Positions 51,565 to 59,964 of a stretch of DNA of 64,000 nucleotides are shown here, piece after piece. Both the position numbers and the translations under genes were made by a program. The notes under the pieces are model-generated. The model made no database searches and was not told the DNA's origin. It saw only the letters and a program-made list of their open reading frames with translations. Every line of letters begins with the position of its first letter. Within the stretch, counting starts at the first letter, position 1. The stretch covers positions 62,001 to 126,000 of the forward strand of contig NZ_CABDUX010000001.1 of assembly GCF_901411515.1 (NCBI RefSeq), in the 5' to 3' direction. This DNA is from Raoultibacter phocaeensis. Lineage in GTDB: Bacteria; Actinomycetota; Coriobacteriia; Coriobacteriales; Eggerthellaceae.

Positions 51565-52077
51565 CTACCGTGCCCTTTCTATCGCCTGCTTGAGATTCTC
51601 AAGGTCCGTTTCGTCGGGATGGCTGCTCGCCCGATCGAAGTTCTCGATGAGAAACCGCGCTCTCGTTTCCTGATCGGGATCGTCGAGCATCCTCTCATAG
51701 CGCTCCCGTACGCCCGAGGGCATCGAGCCTTGGCACATGAACTCGCCGACAATGCGTGCGCTGTTCGGCACGTGCTCCCGCACGCGCGCAAGGATGCCGT
51801 CGAAGTAATCTTGGCTTTCACCGAACCCTGCGGTTCCGAATAGGAACACTTCTTTGCCCGCAAGCCTCTGGAGGAATTCCGCAACCGCATCGGGACAGGT
51901 GCCGCGGTTGGTCCAAAAGCCCACATAGGCCCGCTTCGCCTCCACGATATCGTGCGGCCCGATCATCATGGTGGAACCGAAGTTTACGAGGTCTCCCGGC
52001 GGCAGCGCGTCGCGAACAGCTTGGGCGAGCATTTGGGTATTGCCCGTGGCGCTTGCATAGGTGATGAGGTATTTCAT
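51565..52077 (-). CDS. Flavodoxin family protein (BilS-like)
   Basis: 170 residues. The FMN phosphate loop is YASATGNTQML at residues 6-16; AYVGFWTNRGTCPDAV and FLFGTAGFGESQDYF form the isoalloxazine-binding loops. These blocks resemble the flavodoxin-like family that includes BilS, the partner of bilirubin reductase BilR in gut bacteria, but no BilR-like gene is adjacent. It is an electron-transfer protein in the cytoplasm; partner unknown. Confidence 0.85.
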   Translation of the reverse strand: MKYLITYASATGNTQMLAQAVRDALPPGDLVNFGSTMMIGPHDIVEAKRAYVGFWTNRGTCPDAVAEFLQRLAGKEVFLFGTAGFGESQDYFDGILARVREHVPNSARIVGEFMCQGSMPSGVRERYERMLDDPDQETRARFLIENFDRASSHPDETDLENLKQAIERAR

Positions 52078-52154
52078 GGTTTGCTCCTAACATCGCTATG
52101 ATAGCAGCGTCGTGAAACAAGGGGAACGCACGCAACCCAATCGTTAACCGAGCA

Positions 52155-52781
52155 TCAAAAGGCGGCGTCGAACGGCGTGCTCACCTCGATCGGGGATTGT
52201 CCGCGCGAAAGCTCGGCGAGCTTTTCGATCAAAGGGGCTTGCGTGCCGTCGAGCATGCGAAACGCGAGTGACACTTCGTCGGAGAATTCGCTGCGCTCCA
52301 CGTTCGCACCACTTGCATCGGCAATGCGTATAGCCTGATCATAAAGCGCATAGGGAATAGTCGTCTCGATATCGACGCAGCGCGATATGGTTTTGACGGT
52401 TGCTGCGGCGACGGCAGCCTGGGCGGCAGCCGTGTACGCTCGAACGAGGCCGCCTGTCCCGAGCAGCACCCCGCCGAAGTAGCGCGTGGTCACCAGCACC
52501 ACATCGACGAGCCCCGCATGCATGAGGGCCTCAAGCGTCGGCAAACCGGCCGTCTTCTGTGGTTCGCCGTCGTCGGAATAGCGCACGCGCCCGCCCTCGC
52601 GCAGCACGTAGGCGTACACGTTGTGACGCGCCATGCGATGGGCGGCCCTCACCTCTTCGAGAAAAGCCAGCGCTTCTTGCTCGGTCTTAACAGGAGCAAT
52701 CTGACCGATGAAGCGGCTTTTCTTTTCGATAAGCTCCGCCTCAGCGCGGCTCTCGATGGTTTTGTACGATTGATCGGCCAT
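52155..52781 (-). CDS. yigZ: YigZ/IMPACT family protein
   Basis: 208 residues, normal length. The signature is complete: KKSRFIGQI near the start, HNVYAYVL, RYSDDGEPQKTAG, then VTTRYFGGVLLGTGGLVRAY. A second alpha-beta domain (DUF1949-like) follows (about 140-208). Function is not settled; the fold is related to ribosomal S5 domain 2 and eukaryotic IMPACT. It lies 21 bases after the ArsC-like stop and may share its transcript. Confidence 0.95.
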   Translation of the reverse strand: MADQSYKTIESRAEAELIEKKSRFIGQIAPVKTEQEALAFLEEVRAAHRMARHNVYAYVLREGGRVRYSDDGEPQKTAGLPTLEALMHAGLVDVVLVTTRYFGGVLLGTGGLVRAYTAAAQAAVAAATVKTISRCVDIETTIPYALYDQAIRIADASGANVERSEFSDEVSLAFRMLDGTQAPLIEKLAELSRGQSPIEVSTPFDAAF

Positions 52782-52802
52782 TCGCGTTCCTGCTTCGAGA
52801 CG

Positions 52803-53165
52803 CTACGAAAGCGCCTGCTCCCATTCGGCCTCGCGAAAGCCTACGAGCACGAGTCCCTCGCCCACCACAAGCGGGCGCTTGACGAGCATGCCGCTCGTAG
52901 CCAAAAGCTCAAAGGCCTCTTCATCGGTCATGCCCTGATCGAGCTTTGCCTTGATATTCTGTTCGCGGTACAGCATACCGCTCGTATTGAAGAACCTCCT
53001 GATGGGAAGCCCGCTTATAGCGTGCCACTCCTTGAGCTCGCCAGCTGTGGGATTTTCGAGCGAAATGTCGCGTTCGGTATACGAGATGCCATGGGCATCG
53101 AGCCAGGCTCGCGCCTTCTTGCACGTCGAGCATTTCGGATAGCAGATAAAGGCGATATTGGCCAT
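52803..53165 (-). CDS. ArsC/Spx-family thioredoxin-like protein
   Basis: 120 residues with the CxxC-type active site YPKCSTCKKARAWL (Cys12-x2-Cys15) and RPLVVGEGLVLVGF, the loop after the family cis-Pro. RDISLENPTAGELKEW and RRFFNTSGMLYRE match the YffB/ArsC-like glutaredoxin class rather than arsenate reductases next to ars genes. No ars genes are present. It is followed by yigZ after 21 bases. Confidence 0.9.
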   Translation of the reverse strand: MANIAFICYPKCSTCKKARAWLDAHGISYTERDISLENPTAGELKEWHAISGLPIRRFFNTSGMLYREQNIKAKLDQGMTDEEAFELLATSGMLVKRPLVVGEGLVLVGFREAEWEQALS

Positions 53166-53211
53166 TTCGATCCTTTCTTCGATACGGGGCTCAGGGGCCG
53201 ATCGGGAGAGA

Positions 53212-53279
53212 CCGCTTACGTACAGCTCGCTCGATCGCCCGGTCGAGGCCGCTTACGCACGGCTCGTCTCGATCGCCCG
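53212..53279. repeat. Imperfect direct repeat, two units of about 30 bases
   Basis: Unit 1 (53212-53241) starts CCGCTTACGTACAGCTCG; unit 2 (53249-53279) starts CCGCTTACGCACGGCTCG; both end CTCGATCGCCCG. They differ by two substitutions and a 2-base gap. They lie in the 271-base divergent gap between the ArsC-like and EFR1 genes, near the ArsC-like promoter side. The rest of that gap has a TATACT box (53404-53409) before the EFR1 gene. Confidence 0.6.
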
Positions 53280-53436
53280 ATTCTATTCCGCGTAAAACCG
53301 GGGCGAACCCCGCCTTGCTTTTGGTTTTCATGATAGCAAAGTATCGGCCCTTTGCCTTTTCAACAAGTAGGTCACACGAAACGCCGCATCCGGTGCCGGT
53401 GTTTATACTGATACCAAGTATCCAGGAAGGACAACG

Positions 53437-54219
53437 ATGATCTTCTATTTCACCGGCACGGGCAACTCGCTTGCCACGGCGCAGATTCTCGGCGACGAAA
53501 CGAATGACGCAATCGTCGATATCGGCGCGTCGTACAAATATAAGCAGTTCGATTTTACGATGATCCAGGGGCAGAACCTTGGGTTCGTGTTTCCCGTCTA
53601 CGCCTGGACCACGCCTCCCATCATCGATGCGTTCCTCAAGCGCGCTCGGTTTACCGGACGCGATGGAAAGCCGTTCATGCCGGGATATTGCTACGTCGTC
53701 TTGACGTGTGGGGCATTCGTGGGCAATACCGCGCGGTTCTTCGCCGACGAACTCAGACGAACCCAAGCCATCAACCTCGACGCGTCGTTCAGCGTGAAAT
53801 CGGTAGGAAACTGCACGTACCTGTACGCTCCCGCCGAGGGCAAAAAACGCGAGAAGCTTCTGGAAGATGCGCTTGCGAAATCGTACCGCATCGCCGAACA
53901 GGTGAAAGAGCGAGCTGTCGTGCACGAGGAGCAACGCAATCCGATCGGCATGCTGTTATCGAAGTTCACCGAAAGCGACGAGAAGCCTCGTTCGACGGCT
54001 GAATTCTATACGCTCGATACCTGCATCGGCTGCGGCCGGTGCGCCGAAAATTGCCCGACGAATACGATCACCATCATCGACGAGCGCCCCCGTTGGGCCG
54101 AAATGGGTTGTACCCAATGCCTTGCCTGCCTCCATCGCTGTCCCTTCAAAGCCATCCAGTACGGCAAGAAAACCGAGGCGCGCGGACGCTACGTCAACCC
54201 CGTACTTGCCGGTAGATAG
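53437..54219 (+). CDS. EFR1-family ferredoxin/flavodoxin fusion protein
   Basis: 260 residues. The N-terminal flavodoxin-like part begins [13 protein letters not shown] and has [14 protein letters not shown] and [11 protein letters not shown]. The C-terminal part has two [4Fe-4S] motifs, [12 protein letters not shown] and [12 protein letters not shown]. This is the EFR1 (flavodoxin plus ferredoxin) family common in anaerobes, which moves low-potential electrons. AGGAAGG precedes the ATG. Partner enzyme unknown. Confidence 0.92.
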   Translation: MIFYFTGTGNSLATAQILGDETNDAIVDIGASYKYKQFDFTMIQGQNLGFVFPVYAWTTPPIIDAFLKRARFTGRDGKPFMPGYCYVVLTCGAFVGNTARFFADELRRTQAINLDASFSVKSVGNCTYLYAPAEGKKREKLLEDALAKSYRIAEQVKERAVVHEEQRNPIGMLLSKFTESDEKPRSTAEFYTLDTCIGCGRCAENCPTNTITIIDERPRWAEMGCTQCLACLHRCPFKAIQYGKKTEARGRYVNPVLAGR

Positions 54220-54350
54220 GCGCGGTGGCACAGCGCGTTCCGCATGGCGATGAGCGCGCGTACCTTACGAATGCGGGGGTATGCGGCGGCGCGGCGTGTG
54301 CGTTGTGGCACAATAAAGCACCGCAGATTCACGACGAGGAAGGCAAAAGC

Positions 54351-54797
54351 ATGAGGGCTCTCATTCAACGGGTGTCGCGCGCGCAGGTCGATATCGACGG
54401 CGAAACGGTCGGGGCCATCGGAAAGGGGCTTGTGATCCTGCTCGGCGTGGGCCAAGAAGATACCGAAGCGCAGGCCGATAAGCTCTGGACCAAAATTTCA
54501 AAACTCCGCATATTCGAGGACAGCGAAGGGAAAACGAACCTTTCGCTTGCCGATGTGCGCGGAGACGTGCTCGTCGTCTCGCAGTTCACGCTGTTCGCCT
54601 CTTGTAAAAAGGGCAACCGCCCCTCGTTTACCGATGCGGGAAAGCCCGATGAGGCCAACCGACTCTACGAGTACTTCGTGGGCCTCGCACGCACAGAAGT
54701 GCCGCACGTTGCAACCGGCATATTCGCCGCGATGATGGATGTTGCGCTCGTGAACGAGGGGCCGTTCACGGTGTGGCTTGATACCGACGAGCTGTAA
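54351..54797 (+). CDS. dtd: D-aminoacyl-tRNA deacylase
   Basis: 148 residues from the ATG at 54351 (GAGGAAGG upstream). Full-length Dtd: N-terminal [15 protein letters not shown], the SQFTLFA motif with catalytic neighbourhood, and the second conserved strand [11 protein letters not shown] (G-P of NxGPVT-type motif). It recycles D-aminoacyl-tRNAs. The stop is 3 bases from the convergent stop of the PIN toxin gene. Confidence 0.97.
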   Translation: MRALIQRVSRAQVDIDGETVGAIGKGLVILLGVGQEDTEAQADKLWTKISKLRIFEDSEGKTNLSLADVRGDVLVVSQFTLFASCKKGNRPSFTDAGKPDEANRLYEYFVGLARTEVPHVATGIFAAMMDVALVNEGPFTVWLDTDEL

Positions 54798-54800
54798 GGT

Positions 54801-55247
54801 TTAAAAGTCGATTTCCTCGTAGCTCAATCCATGGTCTCTTTCGAGCATATCAAAAAACTCATCTGGTGAGCATACGGCGGTTTTCGCCTGCGCGAACCCC
54901 AACCGGTCTCGAGTCACAAGATAGTCCGCTTTGACTTTCTCGGCGGCAATTGAAACAAGGCAGTCTTCGAAATCGGGCCAAGATCGCTTCGAAGCTGTCC
55001 GAATATCGTCGCCATCGATGGAGCACACCTTAACAGCGAGAAGGTTTTCGAGGAATAATTCCTGAATCGTTTCGCTCGTAAAATTTTTCCGCATGATATA
55101 GAAGATGTCGGTAAACGATTTAGCCGAAACCCACACTTCGATTTCCCCGACAAACCCAAGCGCTTTTATGAGAGACGCGGTTCGGCGGAAAGGCTCCCGT
55201 TCGGCAAGCATGTCGAGCACGACGTTCGTATCGAGCATAAGCCGCAT
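54801..55247 (-). CDS. PIN-domain toxin
   Basis: 148 residues. The PIN core acidic residues appear in LMLDTNVVLDML (first Asp), SAKSFTDIFYIMRK (second helix), WPDFEDCLVSIAA (third and fourth acidic set) and ADYLVTRDR. It is a VapC-like RNase fold. It starts 9 bases after the antitoxin stop. GC content is lower than the neighbours, and its 3' end meets dtd with 3 bases between stops, suggesting insertion of a toxin-antitoxin cassette. Confidence 0.92.
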   Translation of the reverse strand: MRLMLDTNVVLDMLAEREPFRRTASLIKALGFVGEIEVWVSAKSFTDIFYIMRKNFTSETIQELFLENLLAVKVCSIDGDDIRTASKRSWPDFEDCLVSIAAEKVKADYLVTRDRLGFAQAKTAVCSPDEFFDMLERDHGLSYEEIDF

Positions 55248-55256
55248 ATCTGCCCC

Positions 55257-55577
55257 TTACGCCTCAGCGAGGAAATCGGGGTATCGATCCCGCATTGCCT
55301 CTTCTCGAAGATCTTTATACGTTTTGCCTTCCCAAGAAGCAGGGGCTTTTACTGCCGAACGATCGAGAAAAGCTTTCAGACTACTTTTTTCATCGTCCGT
55401 TAGATTGAGAATCTTTTTCCCAGCGGGAACGTGCGTATCCGGAAGTCGTTTTGAATGCAGCACGTAACGATACGCCGTATTTATGAGTTCCGTGGGAGTT
55501 GATCCGATATCCTTGAGAATGCCGTTTACCTGCTCCTTTACTTCCACGGGAACCCGTGCCGTCACGGTTGCATCCAT
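55257..55577 (-). CDS. RelB/DinJ-family antitoxin
   Basis: 106 residues. The ribbon-helix-helix N-terminus (ATVTARVPVEVKEQVNGIL, then IGSTPTELINTAYRYVL) is that of RelB/DinJ antitoxins, which usually pair with RelE/YafQ toxins; here the partner is a PIN domain. The C-terminal part (about 60-106) is charged and would cover the toxin. A perfect 19-base dyad lies 42 bases upstream of the start. Confidence 0.9.
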   Translation of the reverse strand: MDATVTARVPVEVKEQVNGILKDIGSTPTELINTAYRYVLHSKRLPDTHVPAGKKILNLTDDEKSSLKAFLDRSAVKAPASWEGKTYKDLREEAMRDRYPDFLAEA

Positions 55578-55615
55578 GCCTACCTCCGTCTCGAAATAAC
55601 GAGCTTCATCTTATT

Positions 55616-55651
55616 GGTATTGTAATACAGTATTACAAGTTTTGCAATACC
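55616..55651 (-). promoter_or_regulatory. Nested operator of the RelB/PIN cassette
   Basis: TTGTAATAC-A-GTATTACAA (55620-55638) is a perfect 19-base dyad, enclosed by GGTATTG (55616-55622) and CAATACC (55645-55651). Ribbon-helix-helix antitoxins bind such sites to repress their own operon. The site overlaps the 3' end of the zinc-ribbon gene. Confidence 0.7.
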
Positions 55652-55842
55652 TGTAGTCGAACCGCTGCGCGCCCGTCTATCCCCTTCGCCTCCCGAGCCG
55701 ACGATCCAGCTATGGGCGGATACGCATACCCGCAGAAGGCGCACACGGTTGCGCCCACCTCGTTTTCCTTCCAACAGCTGGGACAGGTCTGCATCGTGAA
55801 CTTGGGCCGGCACTTTCCGCACCCACGGCAGGGGTAGCACAT
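55633..55842 (-). CDS. Small zinc-ribbon protein
   Basis: 69 residues from the ATG at 55842, which has AGGAG 6 bases upstream; a longer frame to 55914 lacks a ribosome site. Cysteines pair as MCYPCRGCGKC near the start and CPSCWKENEVGATVCAFCGY in the middle, the second being a standard zinc ribbon (CxxC-x10-CxxC). Function unknown. Its 3' end runs into the toxin-antitoxin operator, so the last residues may be altered by the cassette insertion. Confidence 0.7.
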   Translation of the reverse strand: MCYPCRGCGKCRPKFTMQTCPSCWKENEVGATVCAFCGYAYPPIAGSSAREAKGIDGRAAVRLQVLQNL

Positions 55843-55967
55843 GTTCGCTCCTCGCATCGATACGGGCAGGCGCCGAAACGCCTGCCCGATTTCCAGTTTC
55901 TTCATGCGCGGCAAGCACGCACGGTCGCCCGTATGCAGGGCGCACGCGCGGGCGCATCAGACTCGCA

Positions 55968-57188
55968 CTATTTCGCAGCCGCCATCTTCTTGCGGTAGAT
56001 GCTGCGCCACGCAAACGATATGCCAAGGGCCACAACCGACACGCCGCCCATCACCATCGCCGCCATCATGAACGACGAGGCATCGAGCACCATGCCGACC
56101 ACGGTGGGAATGATCAGCGTGCCCATGTTCTGCCCGAGCACGATCACGGCGTTCGCCGATCCAACCGTGTCTTTCGACCGCGCCGTCATGGGCGCAACCG
56201 CAAAGAACGCCGTAGGTGCAGCACCGAGCACACAGCCTATGAAGAACGCAATCACGTACGTCGCCTCAAGGGGAAGATCGATGCTGAACCATACGAACAA
56301 GCCGATGGCCGCAAGCACAATGTTCACGATGAGCACGAGCCCCTTGTCCTTCGCCTTCGCGAACACGAAGCCCATGATGACCGCCCCCACCAAAAGGCCG
56401 ATCGATGCGATGAAAGAGCAGAGGTTCGCCGCGCCGTAGTCGTAGCCGAGCTCGACGTTCAGATAGGTGATCGTGAAGCTGTTGAACGCATCGGTCGCGC
56501 CGCCTACGAGGAAGAACATGAGCGCAGCAAGGATGGGCAGCGGAGCGAGGTATCCCCATAAGACTCCGTGCTTTTCGCCTGCTTCCGCTGTCGATCCATC
56601 GTCCAAGAAGAGGTCTTGGCGCTGATCGTCGGGCGGCATGCAAACGCAGATGGCAACCATGAGCAGAGCGAGGACGGCGCCGATAAGCGCGAACACCCAC
56701 ATGCCCGACCAGTCTGACACCGCAAGGATCGGGTTTGCGGCACCCGTGCAGATGAGCATGCCCACGCCCACATTCGCGCCCCACACGCCGTAGGCGAGCC
56801 CGCGTTTAGCAGGCGCGTACCACGCCGATATGATCACCGGCCCGCCCGTCATCACGGCACCGTACCCGAAGCCCTCCATAACGCGCGACACCAAAAGACC
56901 CGCATCGGACGTCCAGAACAGGCTCAGCACGTTTCCGATCACCGATACCACAAGCGCGATGCTCACGATCTTGCGAGCGCCGAATCGGTCGATGAGCGTA
57001 CCGCCTACAAGGCCCATCACGATAGCCGCAATGGAGAACGAGGTCATGAGAAGGCCCTGCATCGTATAGGAAAGGCCCAAGACTTCGATCATCGAGGGTT
57101 GCGACGGCGGCACTTTACCGTATTCGAAGCTGATGAGAATGCTGGCGACGATGATCGCCCACACGGGAATCCACGCGTGCTTTTTCAT
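55968..57188 (-). CDS. MFS transporter of the molybdoenzyme locus (1)
   Basis: 406 residues, 12 spans. The start IPVWAIIVASILISFEYGKV, the LIDRFGARK loop between spans 2 and 3 and the paired half-repeat are those of the OxlT/NNP-like MFS group. The frame upstream of 57188 is only the Fe-S gene shadow. It ends an operon with the Fe-S protein (5 bases) and the molybdopterin enzyme. It probably imports the enzyme's substrate or exports its product. A paralogue lies at 59965-61194. Confidence 0.9.
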   Translation of the reverse strand: MKKHAWIPVWAIIVASILISFEYGKVPPSQPSMIEVLGLSYTMQGLLMTSFSIAAIVMGLVGGTLIDRFGARKIVSIALVVSVIGNVLSLFWTSDAGLLVSRVMEGFGYGAVMTGGPVIISAWYAPAKRGLAYGVWGANVGVGMLICTGAANPILAVSDWSGMWVFALIGAVLALLMVAICVCMPPDDQRQDLFLDDGSTAEAGEKHGVLWGYLAPLPILAALMFFLVGGATDAFNSFTITYLNVELGYDYGAANLCSFIASIGLLVGAVIMGFVFAKAKDKGLVLIVNIVLAAIGLFVWFSIDLPLEATYVIAFFIGCVLGAAPTAFFAVAPMTARSKDTVGSANAVIVLGQNMGTLIIPTVVGMVLDASSFMMAAMVMGGVSVVALGISFAWRSIYRKKMAAAK

Positions 57189-57193
57189 GGCGG

Positions 57194-57544
57194 CTACCCC
57201 TCGCTTACTTCGGTCGGGCAGAACAGGGACTGCTTGGGCTTCTCGGCAAGCTTCTGCGCGAGCTCGTCGATCGGGCCGTATGACAGGCACTTCGCCTGGC
57301 AATGATGGACGCACGTCGGGGGCTTGCCCTTGCCCGTGCGCGTAGCACACAGGTCGCACTGGTCGGTGGGTACGGGCAGGTAGGTGTACTGCCACGTTTT
57401 CGGGGCGTATTCCCACGGCCCTACTTCAGTCAGCTTAATCCCCCATTGATCGACGGGAAAGCCGTGTTCCATCTGGCACGCGACTTCGCAGGTATGGCAG
57501 CCGGTGCACCACTGGTAATCGATGAGCAAACCGTACGCTTTCAT
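57194..57544 (-). CDS. Small [4Fe-4S] electron-transfer subunit
   Basis: 116 residues. The first cluster motif is C13-x2-C16-x2-C19-x3-C23 (CTGCHTCEVAC); a second set is CDLCATRTGKGKPPTCVHHC (20 residues) with CLSYG after it. It is shorter than DmsB-type subunits (about 200 residues) and carries two clusters at most. No membrane anchor or signal. It starts 3 bases after the molybdopterin gene and would deliver electrons to it. Confidence 0.9.
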   Translation of the reverse strand: MKAYGLLIDYQWCTGCHTCEVACQMEHGFPVDQWGIKLTEVGPWEYAPKTWQYTYLPVPTDQCDLCATRTGKGKPPTCVHHCQAKCLSYGPIDELAQKLAEKPKQSLFCPTEVSEG

Positions 57545-57547
57545 GGT

Positions 57548-59800
57548 CTATTCCCCTTCCTCTACGCGGTAGATCTTGCAGAGCAGCGTTTTGTAGTTGG
57601 CACCGAAGCCGGATTTACCGCACTTGTATTCGATCAGGTTGCCGATATCGAGGTCGAACATGCCGTACAGGCCGTCTTCGAGTTCGCCGGGCGCTTCAGG
57701 CAGCCACCAGGCATGGTCGGTGCTGCATACCCGCTCGTCCATGACCGGCGTTTCGACGACGCGGCGCTTGCACCGTCCGCGCTGGTTCTCGACCCACACC
57801 CAATCGCCTGACTTCACGCCGTGTTTCGCCGCCGTCTTGGGATTGATCTGGATGATCGCATCGGGATGGAGTGCGCGCAGATGCGGGATCTGGCGATGCT
57901 CGGAATGGAACATGCTCCAGATGCGGGCACCCGTGGTGAGCACGAGCGGATACTCGTCGAGCAGTTCGGGCGTCGCGCCGGGACCCGGCGAGGGCTCTTC
58001 GAAGTACGGCAGCGGGTCGAGGTCGGCGTGGTTGTAGTAGTGCGACCACAGCTCGATGCGGCCCGTCGGCGTCTGGAATCCAGGCTGGCCGTCTTCGCGC
58101 AGCGTGCCCTTTTCGTGCATGTGGTATTCGAACGGCGGAAACCCGGGAGCGACCTTCTGCATCTCTTCGAAATCGTAGCCGGTTTCGGCGAGAATGCTCG
58201 TGTACATATCCTCGACGCTCTCCCAGGGCCACGCCTCGGGCGAGATGCGCCTTCCGATCTCAAGGTCGATCTCCATGTCGGATTTGCACTCGCCGAGCGG
58301 CTCGATCACCTGGTTGATGGTCTCGCCGCGCTGCATGCCGTCGCCGATGCGCAGGCCGTTGCGTTCGGGAAACGTCGTCGCGGGCAGGAAGATATCAGCG
58401 AGCGCCATCGCGGTCGGCGTCATGAACAGATCGACGCACACGATGAACTCGTAGGCGTTGTGAGCCGCGAGCGTGCGCTCGGGATCGGGGCTCGTGCATG
58501 CGAGGATGTTGGTGGTCTGCAGCCACGCCGCCCGCAGTTTGTAAGGCTTGCCTGTCTCGAGGGTCTCGATGAGCACGTCGGTGGCGCACTCCTGAAAGCC
58601 TAGGTTCAGAAGCGGGTACTCGGGCAGGCCGATGCGCTTGTTGTACTGTTCTTCGGTCAGGAACTCGGCGCCCCAGCCAGCAGCGTAGTACAGGATGGAG
58701 GGCGGGTTCACCATCGCGCCTGGCTTGTCGATGTTGCCGGTGATCTCGAAGACGGCCAGAAGCGCCTGCGCGGTCGGGATGGTTTCCTTGGTCTGGTCGA
58801 TCGCGACGCCCCATTGGAGAATCGCGTTGTTCGCCTCGGCGATGAAACGGGCTGCTGCTACGATGTCCTCTTCGGGCACCCACGTGATGGCGGCCACCTC
58901 GGCAAGCGGGAATTCGGCCGCACGGGCTGCCAACTCGTCAAAGCCGTAGCACCACAGATCGACGAACTCGTGATCGTACAGATCGTTCTCTATGATGTAA
59001 TTGATCATGCCGAGCGCAAGCGCCGCATCGGTACCAGGCCTGATCTGCAAGAATATCTCCGATTTGGCAGCAAGCCACGTGAGGCGCGGGTCGATCGTCA
59101 CGAGTTTGCTTCCCCGTTTCATGCAATCCACGACCCAGTGACCGTACAGGCCGTCGGAGTTCGAGACGAGCGGGTTGTTGCCCCACACGACGATGCATTC
59201 AGGAAGCACCCAGTTGGGATTGTCGTAGCGATCGGGGAACTGCTGCGAGTAGTCGCCGAGCCAAAACGCACCCGTGTTTGCGAAGCATCCCGCAACACGC
59301 GGCGAATAGCATGACTGGCCGCTCATGGCGAACACGAAGTTCGGACTACCAAATCCCCAGCTCAAACGCGTGATGTACTGCCCAATATCGCGACCGGTGC
59401 CGGAATAGAACGCGATGCACTCAGGCCCGTACTGTTCTTTGAGATCCAGAAACGTGGTGGCGATGGTGTCGAGCGCCTCATCCCACGAGATGCGTTCCCA
59501 AGCATCCTTACCGCGGTCTTCCCGAGCGCGCTTCATCGGGTAGAGGACGCGATCCTCGTGATAGACGACCTCAGGCAGCGCGAGGCACCGGCAGCAGAGC
59601 CTTCCCTCGTTGAAGGGATTCTCTGGATCGCCCTCCACCTTAACGAGCCTTCCTTCGTCATCGGTATACATGAGCAGGCCGCACCCGAGATGGCACCCCG
59701 GTCCCGACCATGCGCTTCCGCGCGTCACATGCAGGCCGTCTTCGTCGTATTTGAACGGCTTCTGATGATCGACGAGGGCGTATTCCCTTTTGTCTTCCAT
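57548..59800 (-). CDS. Molybdopterin oxidoreductase, catechol-dehydroxylase/transhydroxylase-like
   Basis: 750 residues from the ATG at 59800 (AGGAGGAG upstream). N-terminal iron-sulfur ligands CHLGC and LCCRC; then ISWDEALDTIA, FYSGTGRDIGQY and a block AMSGQSCYSPR where the Mo ligand is expected; C-terminal dinucleotide-binding domain with PLVLTTGARIWSMFHSEHRQ (20 residues). There is no Tat signal, so it is cytoplasmic. The set of large subunit, small Fe-S protein, MFS carrier and LuxR regulator matches published catechol-dehydroxylase loci of Eggerthella and Gordonibacter. Substrate cannot be read from sequence. Confidence 0.9.
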   Translation of the reverse strand: MEDKREYALVDHQKPFKYDEDGLHVTRGSAWSGPGCHLGCGLLMYTDDEGRLVKVEGDPENPFNEGRLCCRCLALPEVVYHEDRVLYPMKRAREDRGKDAWERISWDEALDTIATTFLDLKEQYGPECIAFYSGTGRDIGQYITRLSWGFGSPNFVFAMSGQSCYSPRVAGCFANTGAFWLGDYSQQFPDRYDNPNWVLPECIVVWGNNPLVSNSDGLYGHWVVDCMKRGSKLVTIDPRLTWLAAKSEIFLQIRPGTDAALALGMINYIIENDLYDHEFVDLWCYGFDELAARAAEFPLAEVAAITWVPEEDIVAAARFIAEANNAILQWGVAIDQTKETIPTAQALLAVFEITGNIDKPGAMVNPPSILYYAAGWGAEFLTEEQYNKRIGLPEYPLLNLGFQECATDVLIETLETGKPYKLRAAWLQTTNILACTSPDPERTLAAHNAYEFIVCVDLFMTPTAMALADIFLPATTFPERNGLRIGDGMQRGETINQVIEPLGECKSDMEIDLEIGRRISPEAWPWESVEDMYTSILAETGYDFEEMQKVAPGFPPFEYHMHEKGTLREDGQPGFQTPTGRIELWSHYYNHADLDPLPYFEEPSPGPGATPELLDEYPLVLTTGARIWSMFHSEHRQIPHLRALHPDAIIQINPKTAAKHGVKSGDWVWVENQRGRCKRRVVETPVMDERVCSTDHAWWLPEAPGELEDGLYGMFDLDIGNLIEYKCGKSGFGANYKTLLCKIYRVEEGE

Positions 59801-59887
59801 GTCTCCTCCTCTGAACTCCTTGCTTGCATCATGTCTGGCGTGCGCTTCGGATACTGCCGCAAGGCTGCGCTGTTTGAAATCGGCCAA

Positions 59888-59904
59888 CGTTCGTATTTCG
59901 AACG
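59888..59904 (-). promoter_or_regulatory. Dyad upstream of the molybdoenzyme operon
   Basis: CGTTCG-TATTT-CGAACG, 88 bases before the molybdopterin gene start. A direct repeat GGTATGA (59936-59942, 59948-59954) lies further upstream, 12 bases apart. Either may bind the LuxR regulator encoded at 61322-62788. Confidence 0.4.
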
Positions 59905-59964
59905 GAATCCGGTGATGATCGTATACGGAGCGCGCGGTATGACCTCTGGTATGAATACGCTTGA

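Noticed and set aside
53191-53934. 247-codon minus frame over the EFR1 gene
   Set aside because: The plus-strand EFR1 protein has both flavodoxin and ferredoxin motifs; the minus frame has none.
55843-55914. Longer start for the zinc-ribbon protein
   Set aside because: No ribosome site before the upstream ATGs, whereas AGGAG precedes the ATG at 55842.
57821-58603. 260-codon frame antisense to the molybdopterin gene
   Set aside because: Shadow of a strongly supported gene; composition is Arg/His-rich without domain features.
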